Shown here one piece after another: positions 53,037 to 61,869 of a stretch of DNA of 64,000 nucleotides. The stretch is from JAXGMV01 sp040768445. GTDB taxonomy: Bacteria; Chloroflexota; Anaerolineae; Anaerolineales; Anaerolineaceae. Below the pieces are notes generated by a model. The model was not told the DNA's origin, did not search any database, and saw only the letters and a program-made list of their open reading frames with translations. The translations under genes and the position numbers were made by a program. The number at the start of each line of letters is the position of its first letter. Position 1 is the first letter of the stretch. The DNA lies in the NCBI GenBank assembly GCA_040768445.1, contig JAXGMV010000001.1, forward strand, positions 2,418,001 to 2,482,000, in the 5' to 3' direction.

Positions 53037-55193
53037 ATGGAAAAACTTGACCTGAATACTATCAAAGCTGCACATAAAGTTATCAGCACTTATAACTATG
53101 ATTTGCAACCAGTTGTAAGGGGGTATGCCAATCGAACACTGTATATAAACTTAGAAGATAACAAAATCGAAAGCCGCCCTGTCACTCAACAAATGAAGGA
53201 TGTTTTTACTGGCGGAAGGGGTTTTTGCTTGTGGCTGCTTTGGAATGGCGTTAAAGACACAACAAAATGGGACGATCCGGAGAATGAGTTTGTTCTCTCC
53301 TGCGGTGTCATTGGCGGTGTCACTGCTTTCCCCGGGACAGGCAAATCAATTGTAGCGACAATTTCGCCACTGACACATTCTGTGATTGACAGTAACGGCG
53401 GCGGATACTTTGGGCCGTACTTGAAATTTGCTGGCTGGGATGCTCTTGAGATTCAGGGGAAAGCTGAAAATGATGTGATCATATTCATTGATGGCGATAC
53501 GGGCATTGTTCAAATTGAAGAAGCGCCTTTAGAAGAAATTGATACACATATTATCAGCCGACAGCTCACTGAGATGTATGGTGGAGATAACCTGCGCAGT
53601 GTTTCTGTTGTTTCTGCCGGGCAGGCAGCTGATCATGTACCGATGTGCGGTGTCAACCTATCATATTACGACACAAAGCGAGATGAAGTCAGAATAAAAC
53701 AGGCAGCGCGTGGTGGTGCCGGGTCGGTATTACGCAATAAAAAGGTGAAAGCTGTGGTTGTGAAATTCAGCGATATCGGCCCTGATAATAACGGTGTGGC
53801 AGATATGTCACTTGTTCGCAAAGCTGGTCTGCGTATTAATCGAGAGATCACACAATTTGATGCTTCACAAAATGATATGCGCGGCATGGGCACACCATAT
53901 CTTGTTGATATTATGAATAGATTTGAGTTATTGCCTGTGAAAAACTTTCAATATGGCCAGGATGAACGCTCAGAGGAGATTATTGGTGGACTTTGGAAAG
54001 ACCGCTATGATCGCAGGGGACCGGATGGCTGTTGGTATGGCTGCACCATGCAATGTGCTCATGGCATTACCGGGTTTACATTAAAAACTGGACCCTACGC
54101 AGGTCAAACAGTGATGGTTGATGGACCTGAATATGAAACTCTTGGCGCCTTGGGGTCAAACTGCGGAATTTTTGACCCAGAAGCAATTTTGGAACTCAAC
54201 TTCTACTGCGACACCTACGGTATTGATACGATTTCTGCCGGCGGATCAATTTCATTTGTCATGGAATGCTACGAAAGGGGCCTCATTAACAAAGAGATTA
54301 CTGGCGGCCTTGAACTGAACTTTGGAAATTCTGATGCGGCTCTTGAAATCCTCCATCAAATGGCAAGAGGTGAAGGATTCGGTGTAGTTGTAGGTCAGGG
54401 CAGCCGTGCATTAAAGCATATTTTTGCTGAAAGATACGGCCTTGATTATGATTTCCTGAACCAGATTGGCATGGAATCTAAGGGAATGGAAATTTCAGAA
54501 TACATTACCAAGGAAGCTGTCGCACAACAGGCTGGTTACGGTCTTTCCTCAAAGGGTGCACAACACGACGAGTCGCTGCTTGTAATGCAAGATAAAGTAA
54601 AGAACCAGATGCCGACACTCGAACAGAAGGCAAAGGCATTGTCTTATTACCCAATTCTGCGTACCTGGTTTTCATTGCATGGCATGTGCAAGCTTATTTG
54701 GAACGATATAACACCTGAGAGTAATAAAACAGCTGTAGATCCGAATGAGTTTCCTGAACATATCGAGAACTATACATGGCTATATGAGGGTGTGACCGGA
54801 GTTAAAGCGACAAAAGAAGACTTCATTGCGCAATCCGCGAGAGTCTATCATTTCCAGAGAGTTTTCAACCTAAGGTTGGGATTTGGTACACGCAAATATG
54901 ATTACATGCCTTATAGAGCTGTTGGTCCAGTAAGCGAAGAGGAATACCTTTCAAAAGAGTCTTTTTATGATAACGAGCTAAAAGAAAAATGGGGTATGGA
55001 TCCTGGAATAATGTCTCTAAAAGAAAGAATTAAAACGCTAAGAGTAAAAAGGGAAGATCAATATAACCGACTGGTCGATCTTGTCTATGAATATCGCGGC
55101 TGGACAAATAATGGCATACCCACTATTGAGACACTGAAGAAACATGGGATTGATTTCCCAGATGTGGTTGAAGTTGTAAGCAAACATTTGTAA
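53037..55193 (+). CDS. Tungsten-dependent aldehyde:ferredoxin oxidoreductase family protein
   Basis: Oxidises aldehydes to acids with ferredoxin through a tungsto-bispyranopterin and one 4Fe-4S cluster; an anaerobic enzyme. Domain 1 (about 35-230) shows FTGGRGFCLWLLWNG, GTGKSIVATISPLTHS and GPYLKFAGWDALEIQG. Cluster ligands are Cys332, Cys336, Cys340 (CWYGCTMQC) and Cys551 (HGMCKLIW); the CX3CX3C spacing differs from the CX2CX3C of Pyrococcus AOR. The N-terminus has about 30 extra residues and the protein is longer (718) than classic AORs (about 605). No ferredoxin or cofactor gene adjoins it. The start follows AGGAG by six bases. Confidence 0.9.
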   Translation: MEKLDLNTIKAAHKVISTYNYDLQPVVRGYANRTLYINLEDNKIESRPVTQQMKDVFTGGRGFCLWLLWNGVKDTTKWDDPENEFVLSCGVIGGVTAFPGTGKSIVATISPLTHSVIDSNGGGYFGPYLKFAGWDALEIQGKAENDVIIFIDGDTGIVQIEEAPLEEIDTHIISRQLTEMYGGDNLRSVSVVSAGQAADHVPMCGVNLSYYDTKRDEVRIKQAARGGAGSVLRNKKVKAVVVKFSDIGPDNNGVADMSLVRKAGLRINREITQFDASQNDMRGMGTPYLVDIMNRFELLPVKNFQYGQDERSEEIIGGLWKDRYDRRGPDGCWYGCTMQCAHGITGFTLKTGPYAGQTVMVDGPEYETLGALGSNCGIFDPEAILELNFYCDTYGIDTISAGGSISFVMECYERGLINKEITGGLELNFGNSDAALEILHQMARGEGFGVVVGQGSRALKHIFAERYGLDYDFLNQIGMESKGMEISEYITKEAVAQQAGYGLSSKGAQHDESLLVMQDKVKNQMPTLEQKAKALSYYPILRTWFSLHGMCKLIWNDITPESNKTAVDPNEFPEHIENYTWLYEGVTGVKATKEDFIAQSARVYHFQRVFNLRLGFGTRKYDYMPYRAVGPVSEEEYLSKESFYDNELKEKWGMDPGIMSLKERIKTLRVKREDQYNRLVDLVYEYRGWTNNGIPTIETLKKHGIDFPDVVEVVSKHL

Positions 55194-55211
55194 AAGGAAT
55201 GGAAGTCAATT

Positions 55212-55243
55212 ACAGCCTTGCTGTTTATGCGAGGCTGTTTAGT
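55212..55243 (+). terminator. Terminator after the aldehyde oxidoreductase gene
   Basis: ACAGCCTTG (55212-55220) pairs with CGAGGCTGT (55230-55238, one G-T pair) around a 9-base loop, followed by TTAGTTT. Confidence 0.72.
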
Positions 55244-55279
55244 TTAACAAGAGAAACAAATTATATTGTATTGCTCAGG

Positions 55280-55285
55280 TATAAT
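55280..55285 (+). promoter_or_regulatory. Likely -10 element of the glmS transcript
   Basis: A perfect TATAAT after the upstream terminator. No convincing -35 box stands 16-18 bases ahead. It would start the leader about 40 bases before the ribozyme cleavage site. Confidence 0.4.
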
Positions 55286-55333
55286 ATCAACGACAAGGAG
55301 GTTAATAAAAACTTAATAGGAAAAGAGTCATTA

Positions 55334-55487
55334 AGCGCATGACCTTTCATAGTTACTCATCCATGACTATGAAAATGACGAGGGAGAGGGTTCATTCCTT
55401 CGAAGGAATGTTAACCATTGCAATGCGCAATGGGAAAATCGAATGTTCAGCGGAAGCCCTCCAGGTGCATCAGCATCTGTACACTCT
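55334..55487 (+). ncRNA. Probable glmS ribozyme/riboswitch with an inserted hairpin pair
   Basis: This fills most of the 374-base gap before glmS. Landmarks of the GlcN6P-activated self-cleaving ribozyme occur in order: A|GCGC at 55334-55338 (predicted cleavage after A55334), a 9-bp hairpin TTTCATAGT/ACTATGAAA, TGACGAGG (55376-55383), GAGGGTT, ATCGAA (55438-55443), GCGGAAG and CCCTCC-AGG closing back on GAGGG, then a GTGCA/TGTAC stem. Between GGGTT and ATCGAA, where known members have almost nothing, lie two extra hairpins (CATTCC/GGAATG and CCATTGC/GCAATGG). Cleavage would destabilise the mRNA when glucosamine 6-phosphate is plentiful. A 52-codon open frame crosses it, probably by chance. 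Confidence 0.72.
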
Positions 55488-55567
55488 TTTCAAATGATTG
55501 AGACAGTTTAATAGAAAATAAATTTTTGACACAAAATATTAAATATTTGGTGTCAGGAGGATAATTC

Positions 55568-57409
55568 ATGTGCGGTATTGTTGGTTATATAGGACCAAGA
55601 AATGCAACGCCTATTATATTAAATGGTTTAAAACGCCTGGAATATAGGGGGTATGACTCTGCTGGCATCGCAGTTATTCAGAATGGTAAGATCCAAATTC
55701 GACGAGATGCAGGCAAATTGAACAACCTTTCAACATTGATTACGGAAAACCCAATTTCAGGACAGATGGGTATTGGACATACTCGATGGGCAACTCATGG
55801 TGCGCCAAGTGCAAAGAATGCTCATCCGCATATCGGTGCCACTGGTGAGGTTGTCATTGTTCATAACGGTATTGTTGAAAATTTTATTGAATTAAAAGAT
55901 GAACTGCTTCAGGAAGGCGCTACGTTTAATTCAGACACTGATACTGAAGTAATTGTTCATTTGATTGAACATTACATGGACTCAGGAAAAAATATAAAAG
56001 ATGCGGCACGATTGACTTTACAAATGCTAAGAGGTGCACACGGAATTGTCGTGATGAGTTCCAGGGAGCCAGATAAGATCATCACTGCGCGAATCGGTAA
56101 TGCGGGTGGTGTCGTAATAGGAAAAGGCAGTGGTGAAATGTTTATCGCTTCTGATCTTCCTGCGATTCTTGAGCATACACGAGAAGTGATTTTCCTTGAA
56201 TCTTGCCAGATGGCTGAGGTAACAGCAGATGGTGTAACCGTACAAACATTGGATAATGTGCCTGTAGCACCACAAATTCACACTATTTCATGGGACCCAG
56301 TATCTGCTGAAAAAGGTGAGTATCGGCATTTCATGCAGAAAGAGATTTTTGAGCAGGTAAGGTCGTTAACAGATACGCTTGCTGGAAGAGTTGATTTTAA
56401 TCAGCTAACAATAAGGCTGCCCCAGTTAAATTTGACGCCAGAGATTGCGAAAAGGATTAACAAGATTTATATCACTGCCTGTGGAACAGCTGCTTATGCC
56501 GGTATGGTTGGTAAGATTTACCTCGAACGCATTGCAAAAATCCCAACCGAAGTTGCGTTTGCCTCTGAATTTAGATATCACGAACCAATTGTCGACGAGA
56601 ACACTGTCGTGCTTGCTATTTCCCAGTCTGGTGAAACAGCGGATACTTTGGCAGCGATGGATGAAGGACGCAAAAGAGGTGCGATACTGTGGTCAATTGT
56701 TAATGCCATCGGTTCTCAGGCAATGCGAATTGCAGATGGATATATTTCAATGCAAGCAGGACCTGAAATCGGTGTTGCGTCAACGAAAGCATTTACCGCG
56801 CCTTTGGTTGACCTGTATATGCTGGCAATTGTACTTGCAGAACTTCGCTCAGTGATTTCACCGGCAGAAAGAGAAAAATTAGTAACCGATCTCCGATTGA
56901 TTCCAAACCTTGTAGGACAATGTTTAAACAATGAGCCACATGTTGCAGAGATAGCAGAAACATTAAAAGATGTTCAAAATGTGCTCTACCTTGGCAGGGG
57001 TGTCAACATGCCAATTGCTTATGAAGGCGCGTTAAAACTGAAAGAAATTTCGTATATTCATGCTGAAGCATATCCAGCTGGTGAAATGAAGCATGGTCCG
57101 ATTGCATTAGTAGACAAAAACATGCCGATTATTGCGCTGGCGCCAAAAGATCCATGGTACGAGAAGATGATCAGCCAAATTGAACAGGGAAAGGCGCGGG
57201 GTGGACCAGTATATGCTCTGGCAACTGAGGGTGATACATTCATAACCAACCTGGTTGATCATGTTCTATGGATACCACCTACTCCATGGCTGCTCAGCCC
57301 GATAGTTTCTGTGATACCGCTGCAGTTATTGGCTTATCATATTGCCTCCAGCCGGGGTCTGGATGTAGATCAGCCTAGGAATCTGGCAAAATCTGTAACT
57401 GTTGAATAA
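55568..57409 (+). CDS. glmS: Glutamine-fructose-6-phosphate aminotransferase (isomerising)
   Basis: Makes glucosamine 6-phosphate for peptidoglycan from fructose 6-phosphate and glutamine. Cys2 right after the start (MCGIVGYIG) is the glutaminase nucleophile once Met is removed. GHTRWATHGAPS and HNGIVENF complete the N-terminal amidotransferase (about 1-240). Two SIS domains follow with ACGTAAYAG, SQSGETADTLAA, STKAFTAPL and the C-terminal DQPRNLAKSVTVE. 613 residues is normal. The start follows GGAGG by seven bases. A glmS ribozyme candidate occupies its leader. Confidence 0.97.
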   Translation: MCGIVGYIGPRNATPIILNGLKRLEYRGYDSAGIAVIQNGKIQIRRDAGKLNNLSTLITENPISGQMGIGHTRWATHGAPSAKNAHPHIGATGEVVIVHNGIVENFIELKDELLQEGATFNSDTDTEVIVHLIEHYMDSGKNIKDAARLTLQMLRGAHGIVVMSSREPDKIITARIGNAGGVVIGKGSGEMFIASDLPAILEHTREVIFLESCQMAEVTADGVTVQTLDNVPVAPQIHTISWDPVSAEKGEYRHFMQKEIFEQVRSLTDTLAGRVDFNQLTIRLPQLNLTPEIAKRINKIYITACGTAAYAGMVGKIYLERIAKIPTEVAFASEFRYHEPIVDENTVVLAISQSGETADTLAAMDEGRKRGAILWSIVNAIGSQAMRIADGYISMQAGPEIGVASTKAFTAPLVDLYMLAIVLAELRSVISPAEREKLVTDLRLIPNLVGQCLNNEPHVAEIAETLKDVQNVLYLGRGVNMPIAYEGALKLKEISYIHAEAYPAGEMKHGPIALVDKNMPIIALAPKDPWYEKMISQIEQGKARGGPVYALATEGDTFITNLVDHVLWIPPTPWLLSPIVSVIPLQLLAYHIASSRGLDVDQPRNLAKSVTVE

Positions 57410-57450
57410 TAAACAAGGCGCCTCGTTTTTATTTGAGGCGCCTTGTTTAT
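57409..57450. terminator. Bidirectional terminator after glmS
   Basis: A perfect 16-bp inverted repeat, ATAAACAAGGCGCCTC (57409-57424) with its complement at 57435-57450, loop GTTTTTATTT, between two convergent genes. Confidence 0.88.
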
Positions 57451-57466
57451 GATTAGTTAATCAACG

Positions 57467-58003
57467 TTAAACTTTGATAAATTCAACGTCACTAGCCGGG
57501 GCAAGTAATGAAGATTCTTTACCTATGTGGAGTTCTTTAGCACTAAATAGTGATTGTAATGAAAGCAAGTATTTTGCCAGGCAAGAAAAATTAGCTTGTG
57601 GATCATCTGTGTCATCCGGGAATAACTGATCATTCCACCAGTTCAGTTCAATTAAAGCTTTGTCCTTGTCAACCCAATATAATCTGAAATGCAGATCAAG
57701 CAGTAGATCATTCAGATCATGCAACAAATCAAAACTGATTTCTGCAAGACTCTTTGAAGTGAACATTTCAAGCGCTCTTTCAATTTCTTCGGTTGGGATG
57801 TACGATAATGTGCCGGGGTCATCGGTTTTGATCACTGTTGTTTTCAGATTAATCACTGGTGAAATTAATTGGGTTATAGACTGATTGATACCCTCTAGAG
57901 GAAAGTCTAATATCAACGTAATAATTGGTGTACCATCTATATCCTGTACCCATGACTTACAGCCACTCCAGGCGATTGCAATTCGGTCATTCATTGGATC
58001 CAT
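57467..58003 (-). CDS. Hypothetical acidic protein paired with a TetR regulator
   Basis: 178 residues, no family recognised. No signal or membrane helix; acidic overall, with mixed strands and helices (TPIITLILDFPLEG, LAEISFDLLHDLNDLLLDL). The start has AGGAGA eight bases upstream and lies inside the TetR gene end, overlapping it by 17 bases, so the two are co-translated. A partner or target of the regulator is conceivable but unsupported. Confidence 0.65.
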   Translation of the reverse strand: MDPMNDRIAIAWSGCKSWVQDIDGTPIITLILDFPLEGINQSITQLISPVINLKTTVIKTDDPGTLSYIPTEEIERALEMFTSKSLAEISFDLLHDLNDLLLDLHFRLYWVDKDKALIELNWWNDQLFPDDTDDPQANFSCLAKYLLSLQSLFSAKELHIGKESSLLAPASDVEFIKV

Positions 58004-58643
58004 ATGATCTCCTATAAATTATCAATTGTTGTTTGATAGATTCACTCAGCCAAGTGCTGTAATCTAATTTTGACCAGTTTTGGTAGTGAGTTAGCAGATG
58101 AAATACATCCCAGCTTGAAATAGCCCAAATGGCGTCCAGTAGTGATTCGTCAGGTAGCTGACCGGTATGAATATCATCGCCGTAAAAGGCCTGGCCCAGG
58201 AAACTTTTTACACTGTTTCTCCAATTCAGTAAGAGGCGGTCATACATATCTTTGATATTGTTATCTGTATTGCTTGCATTGCGAATAATAATCAATAACT
58301 CAGTGAACGACTCCAACAAATTAGTGATCTCAATTACAAAGTGGTCAAGCATTATGTCATTTCCAATATTGGAAGTTTTTGGAAGTTTATAAGCCGAACT
58401 GAAGTTTAATGGTCGATCATACACACCAACCGTGCGATTTACCAGGGCATCTAAGAGATTGTATTTATTCTTAAAGGTTGCATAAATGGTCTCAGGCGAG
58501 ACATTGGCTTCATTTGCAATTGCTTCAATCGTTGTTGTTTCGTATCCGCGACGGGAAAAAATGAGATAAGCAGCGTCAAGAATGGCTTTTCTGGTGTGCA
58601 TTGCTTGTTCTTCACGACGAGGAGAATAATATTTTCTTTTCAT
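57987..58643 (-). CDS. TetR family transcriptional regulator
   Basis: The N-terminal HTH is typical: RKAILDAAYLIFSRRGYETTTIEAIANEANVSPET-type pattern over residues about 18-60 with the closing IYATFKNKYNLLDAL. The C-terminal ligand domain (about 75-218) is helical and specific to itself, so the effector is unknown. 218 residues is normal. No transporter or enzyme adjoins it other than the overlapping unknown gene. Confidence 0.9.
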   Translation of the reverse strand: MKRKYYSPRREEQAMHTRKAILDAAYLIFSRRGYETTTIEAIANEANVSPETIYATFKNKYNLLDALVNRTVGVYDRPLNFSSAYKLPKTSNIGNDIMLDHFVIEITNLLESFTELLIIIRNASNTDNNIKDMYDRLLLNWRNSVKSFLGQAFYGDDIHTGQLPDESLLDAIWAISSWDVFHLLTHYQNWSKLDYSTWLSESIKQQLIIYRRSYGSNE

Positions 58644-58718
58644 ATTAACTTAATATTATAAAGCAATTATCTATTAAATACAGTGCAGCTGTATAGAATA
58701 AATAGGTTTTGAATCTTC

Positions 58719-59333
58719 CTATTTTGGAGTAAGCATGAATTGACAAAAATGCTGTGACGTAAGCCTTTGACAATGTGTTTTCGAGACCAAAAAGCCTGTA
58801 TGATTTTCAATCGTCAACTCATCAAGTTTACAGAAAAAATCAGTGTCCTTAATAAATGATCTGAATGGGCAATTTGAAAAGTGGATCACAATGCCAGTGC
58901 TGCGTATTTCCCAGCGTGGCTGATAATGGTGATCGTGAAAATTCTTTATAAGGTTTTGTAATGCAATCATATAGTTATTTGAAGAACGGGCTTCTCCAAA
59001 GAGTGTCGTCGAAACTTGTTGAAGTAGAGAGCTACGATCAACTTGAAGCTTTTTAAGTAGTAGAAGAAATATTTGATGTAAATCTTGAGAAAATTCATTC
59101 TGAAGGGAAACATCAGTTTGATAATACTTTTTTGGTCTACCACGTGATGATATGGAATTTTGTAACCTTATTTCAGTAATCATGCCTTTCGAAAGCAGTG
59201 CATTGAGATGATATTGAATATCCGGCTTAGTCAAATGAAGCGCTTGACTTAGATCATCACAGCAGGCTGCTCTGGCGCTCAAAAAATCAAGGATCAATTC
59301 TCTGGTGTTCGGTGAAGACAAGTGATTAAACAT
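58719..59333 (-). CDS. SufR-like winged-helix regulator with C-terminal cysteines
   Basis: A winged-helix domain occupies about 1-80 (NTRELILDFLSARAACCDDL; KPDIQYHLNALLSKGMITE; SRGRPKKYY wing). The C-terminal half has a Cys pattern, NCPF...FFC...THC...HFC (about 154-200), recalling COG2345/SufR regulators that bind an iron-sulfur cluster. It is divergent from nuoB with 112 bases between, and could sense Fe-S or redox state for that operon. The cluster is an inference from cysteines only. Confidence 0.75.
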   Translation of the reverse strand: MFNHLSSPNTRELILDFLSARAACCDDLSQALHLTKPDIQYHLNALLSKGMITEIRLQNSISSRGRPKKYYQTDVSLQNEFSQDLHQIFLLLLKKLQVDRSSLLQQVSTTLFGEARSSNNYMIALQNLIKNFHDHHYQPRWEIRSTGIVIHFSNCPFRSFIKDTDFFCKLDELTIENHTGFLVSKTHCQRLTSQHFCQFMLTPK

Positions 59334-59357
59334 AAAATAATTTTACTTTATTATTGA

Positions 59358-59385
59358 TTGACAGAGAAGGTAAGCATGCTAAAAT
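59358..59385 (+). promoter_or_regulatory. Promoter of nuoB-nuoCD-nuoI with a palindrome in its spacer
   Basis: TTGACA (59358-59363), 16 bases, TAAAAT (59380-59385). The palindrome AGCATGCT (59373-59380) sits in the spacer and AGCATG recurs at about 59405. A regulator bound there would block polymerase; the divergent SufR-like gene is the candidate. Confidence 0.6.
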
Positions 59386-59445
59386 TATTAAGTCTTTATA
59401 AACAAGCATGTCCCCAATAAAAAACCAATTTATTTGAGGTGCTAA

Positions 59446-60123
59446 ATGGATCCAGAGGAATTTCAATCGCCAGGTTATGACATACCACCAGAGCTAAAAC
59501 AAATTGTAACCATTACTAATTTAGATAAAGTGTATAACTGGAGCCGCCGCAATTCACTCTGGCCAATGATGTTTGGATTGGCTTGCTGCGCCATTGAAAT
59601 GATTATGCTGGCCGCAAGCAGATTTGATTTTGCGCGGTTTGGCATGGAAGTAATGCGACCGAGTCCCAGGCAGGCAGATTTTATGATCGTTGCCGGCACA
59701 GTGACAAAAAAGATGGTTCCTCAAATCGTCCGCTTGTATAACCAGATCGCTGAACCCAGGTATGTTGTTGCCATGGGAGCCTGTGCATCCGGTGGTGGTC
59801 CATTCAAGGAGGGATACAGCGTGGTATCCGGCATAGATAAATTTCTCCCTGTAGATGTATATATTCCTGGATGCCCTCCAACACCACAAGCACTTCTCAA
59901 TGGACTGATTGCATTGCAGAAGAAAATTGATACTCAAACAATTAAAGGCGATGCTTATTGGTACAAAAAAGATATTAGCACTGAAATTCCTATACCGATA
60001 TTAGGACCCGACTTGATTGATCCAAGAAGATTTGATGAAATTAAATCTATTTCAAGCAAGTTGGCTTTGGAGAAACAATTGAGCCAGAACCTGGCAAATG
60101 ATCAAGATGAGCGAGGTGAATAA
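59446..60123 (+). CDS. nuoB: Complex I-type NADH:quinone oxidoreductase subunit B
   Basis: Carries cluster N2 at the end of the electron chain of complex I. The four cysteine ligands are present: the pair in GLACCAIEMIM, one in MGACASGGG and one in VPGCPP-like IPGCPPTPQALL. The first 35 residues are a family-typical lead. A C-terminal tail of about 50 residues (FDEIKSISSKLALEKQLSQ) is longer than in E. coli and charged. No nuoA precedes it: the upstream gene is a divergent regulator. The stop directly abuts the GTG of nuoCD. Confidence 0.94.
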   Translation: MDPEEFQSPGYDIPPELKQIVTITNLDKVYNWSRRNSLWPMMFGLACCAIEMIMLAASRFDFARFGMEVMRPSPRQADFMIVAGTVTKKMVPQIVRLYNQIAEPRYVVAMGACASGGGPFKEGYSVVSGIDKFLPVDVYIPGCPPTPQALLNGLIALQKKIDTQTIKGDAYWYKKDISTEIPIPILGPDLIDPRRFDEIKSISSKLALEKQLSQNLANDQDERGE

Positions 60124-61860
60124 GTGAACGACATAAGTGCCTTCAGAGAAGATACGATAGCTCAAAAATTCGATGGATTATTAACACCGGACAGCCGTGA
60201 AGGTTATAGTGGTTATTACGTAGAGCCTGAGAATCTGGTCAAAGTTGTTCAAACACTTCGCGATCAATATCACTACGATTACTTATCGATGGTAACAAGT
60301 ACTGATTATTTCCCTGAGGATCATATTGAAGCTGTCTATCAACTTTACAAGATGAGCGGCGGTAAGGGTGTTAATCTAAAAGTTAAACTCACCAGGGACA
60401 ATCCACATGTGGACTCATTGGTGCCCTTGTATCCGGGCGCAGAATTGCAGGAACGCGAAGTGTATGACATGATGGGCATTCATTTCGATGGCCATCCTGA
60501 CTTACGCAGAATTCTGATGTGGGAAGGCTTCAATGGGTATCCATTGAGGAAAGATTGGCACGAACCATATTTTGAAGAGGAAACAAAGCCATTCAAAAGC
60601 AGATGGCCTTCCGGTGTTGCCTACAGGGCGGAGGACAAAACGCCATACAAGGACAACGTTAGTTACCCGGATGATTTCGACCCTTATCAATGCGACCCTG
60701 ATGTAGAATCTGCACTTTATGAGTCTTTAAGCAAAATAGAAAATGGTGATGACAAAAATATAAAAACCGAACGTGTCATTATCAATATTGGCCCCCAGCA
60801 TCCATCCACGCATGGCGTATTTCGCATGGCGACTGTTCTTGAAGGCGAGACAATTGTTGATCTAAAGCCTGCAATTGGGTATCTGCACAGAAATCACGAA
60901 AAAATTGGTGAACGTAATACCTACCTGCAAAATATGCCTTTTACTGACAGGCTTGATTACATCACGTCAATGATCAACAACTTTGCGCTTGCAGTCACAG
61001 TTGAAAAATTAATGGGTGTAAAACCTCCCGAAAGAGCAGAATATATTCGTGTGATGATGGCAGAATTGACACGGATTTTGGATCATTTTCTACTGGTTGG
61101 TTTTCTAACGAATGACATTGGTGCATTTTTTACACCTGCCTTATATGCCTTCAAAGAAAGGGAACTGATTGCTGATGTATTTGAAGAAGTATCAGGCTCC
61201 AGAATGATGTGCAACTACTTTAGATATGGCGGAGTTGCACATGACTTACCTGATGGTATGCTGGTGAAAATTTCAAAATTAATCAGCAGACTTGAGAGAA
61301 AAATTGATGAAATGGATAATTTCTTGTCCAAGAATGAAATCCTGCTGTCACGATGCGAGAATGTAGGTATTTTAAAACCAGAAGACGCAATTAGATATTC
61401 AGTTACCGGGCCGGTCTTGCGAGCAACAGGTATCCCTTATGATATTCGAAGAGCAGATCCATACAGCATTTATGACCGTCTTGAGTTCGATGTTGTGACA
61501 GGTACAAAAGGTGATACACTGGACCGTTATTTGGTAAGGCTTGAAGAAATGCGGCAGAGTGTACGTATCTTAAAGCAAATTGTCAGAGACATACCTGGCG
61601 GTCCTATTCAAGAAGGAAAGCCACAATATCAGGTTAAGGTTCCACCAGGCGAAGCCTATGTTAGAACCGAATCGCCAAAAGGTGAATTAGGTTTTTATAT
61701 CGTTTCTAATGGGAGCATTAATCCATGGCGATACCACGTTAGGGCTCCAACGTTTGTAAACCTGAGCGCACTGCAATTGATGACTGTTGGTGGGAAAATC
61801 GCAGATGCGGTTGCTGTCTTGGGTTCGGTAAACATTACACTTGGCGAAGTTGACAGGTAG
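60124..61860 (+). CDS. nuoCD: Fused complex I-type subunit C/D
   Basis: Residues about 1-200 are NuoC (30 kDa): YPGAELQEREVYDMMGIHF and GYPLRKDW. Residues about 215-578 are NuoD (49 kDa): INIGPQHPSTHGVFRM, GYLHRNHEKIGE, LDYITSMINN, YFRYGGVAHDLP and the C-terminal LGEVDR. In the quinone pocket, the Tyr in the NEQAYSLAVEKL segment of mitochondrial 49-kDa subunit corresponds here to Leu (NNFALAVTVEKL), while the His-rich loop is kept. It starts with GTG immediately after the nuoB stop. The C/D fusion occurs in enterobacteria and some other lineages. Confidence 0.93.
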   Translation: MNDISAFREDTIAQKFDGLLTPDSREGYSGYYVEPENLVKVVQTLRDQYHYDYLSMVTSTDYFPEDHIEAVYQLYKMSGGKGVNLKVKLTRDNPHVDSLVPLYPGAELQEREVYDMMGIHFDGHPDLRRILMWEGFNGYPLRKDWHEPYFEEETKPFKSRWPSGVAYRAEDKTPYKDNVSYPDDFDPYQCDPDVESALYESLSKIENGDDKNIKTERVIINIGPQHPSTHGVFRMATVLEGETIVDLKPAIGYLHRNHEKIGERNTYLQNMPFTDRLDYITSMINNFALAVTVEKLMGVKPPERAEYIRVMMAELTRILDHFLLVGFLTNDIGAFFTPALYAFKERELIADVFEEVSGSRMMCNYFRYGGVAHDLPDGMLVKISKLISRLERKIDEMDNFLSKNEILLSRCENVGILKPEDAIRYSVTGPVLRATGIPYDIRRADPYSIYDRLEFDVVTGTKGDTLDRYLVRLEEMRQSVRILKQIVRDIPGGPIQEGKPQYQVKVPPGEAYVRTESPKGELGFYIVSNGSINPWRYHVRAPTFVNLSALQLMTVGGKIADAVAVLGSVNITLGEVDR

Positions 61861-61869
61861 GAGGAAGAG

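Noticed and set aside
55339..55497. A 52-codon open frame across the glmS leader
   Set aside because: It has no ribosome site at a fitting distance, and the bases follow ribozyme landmarks and hairpins; kept only as an alternative to the ribozyme reading.
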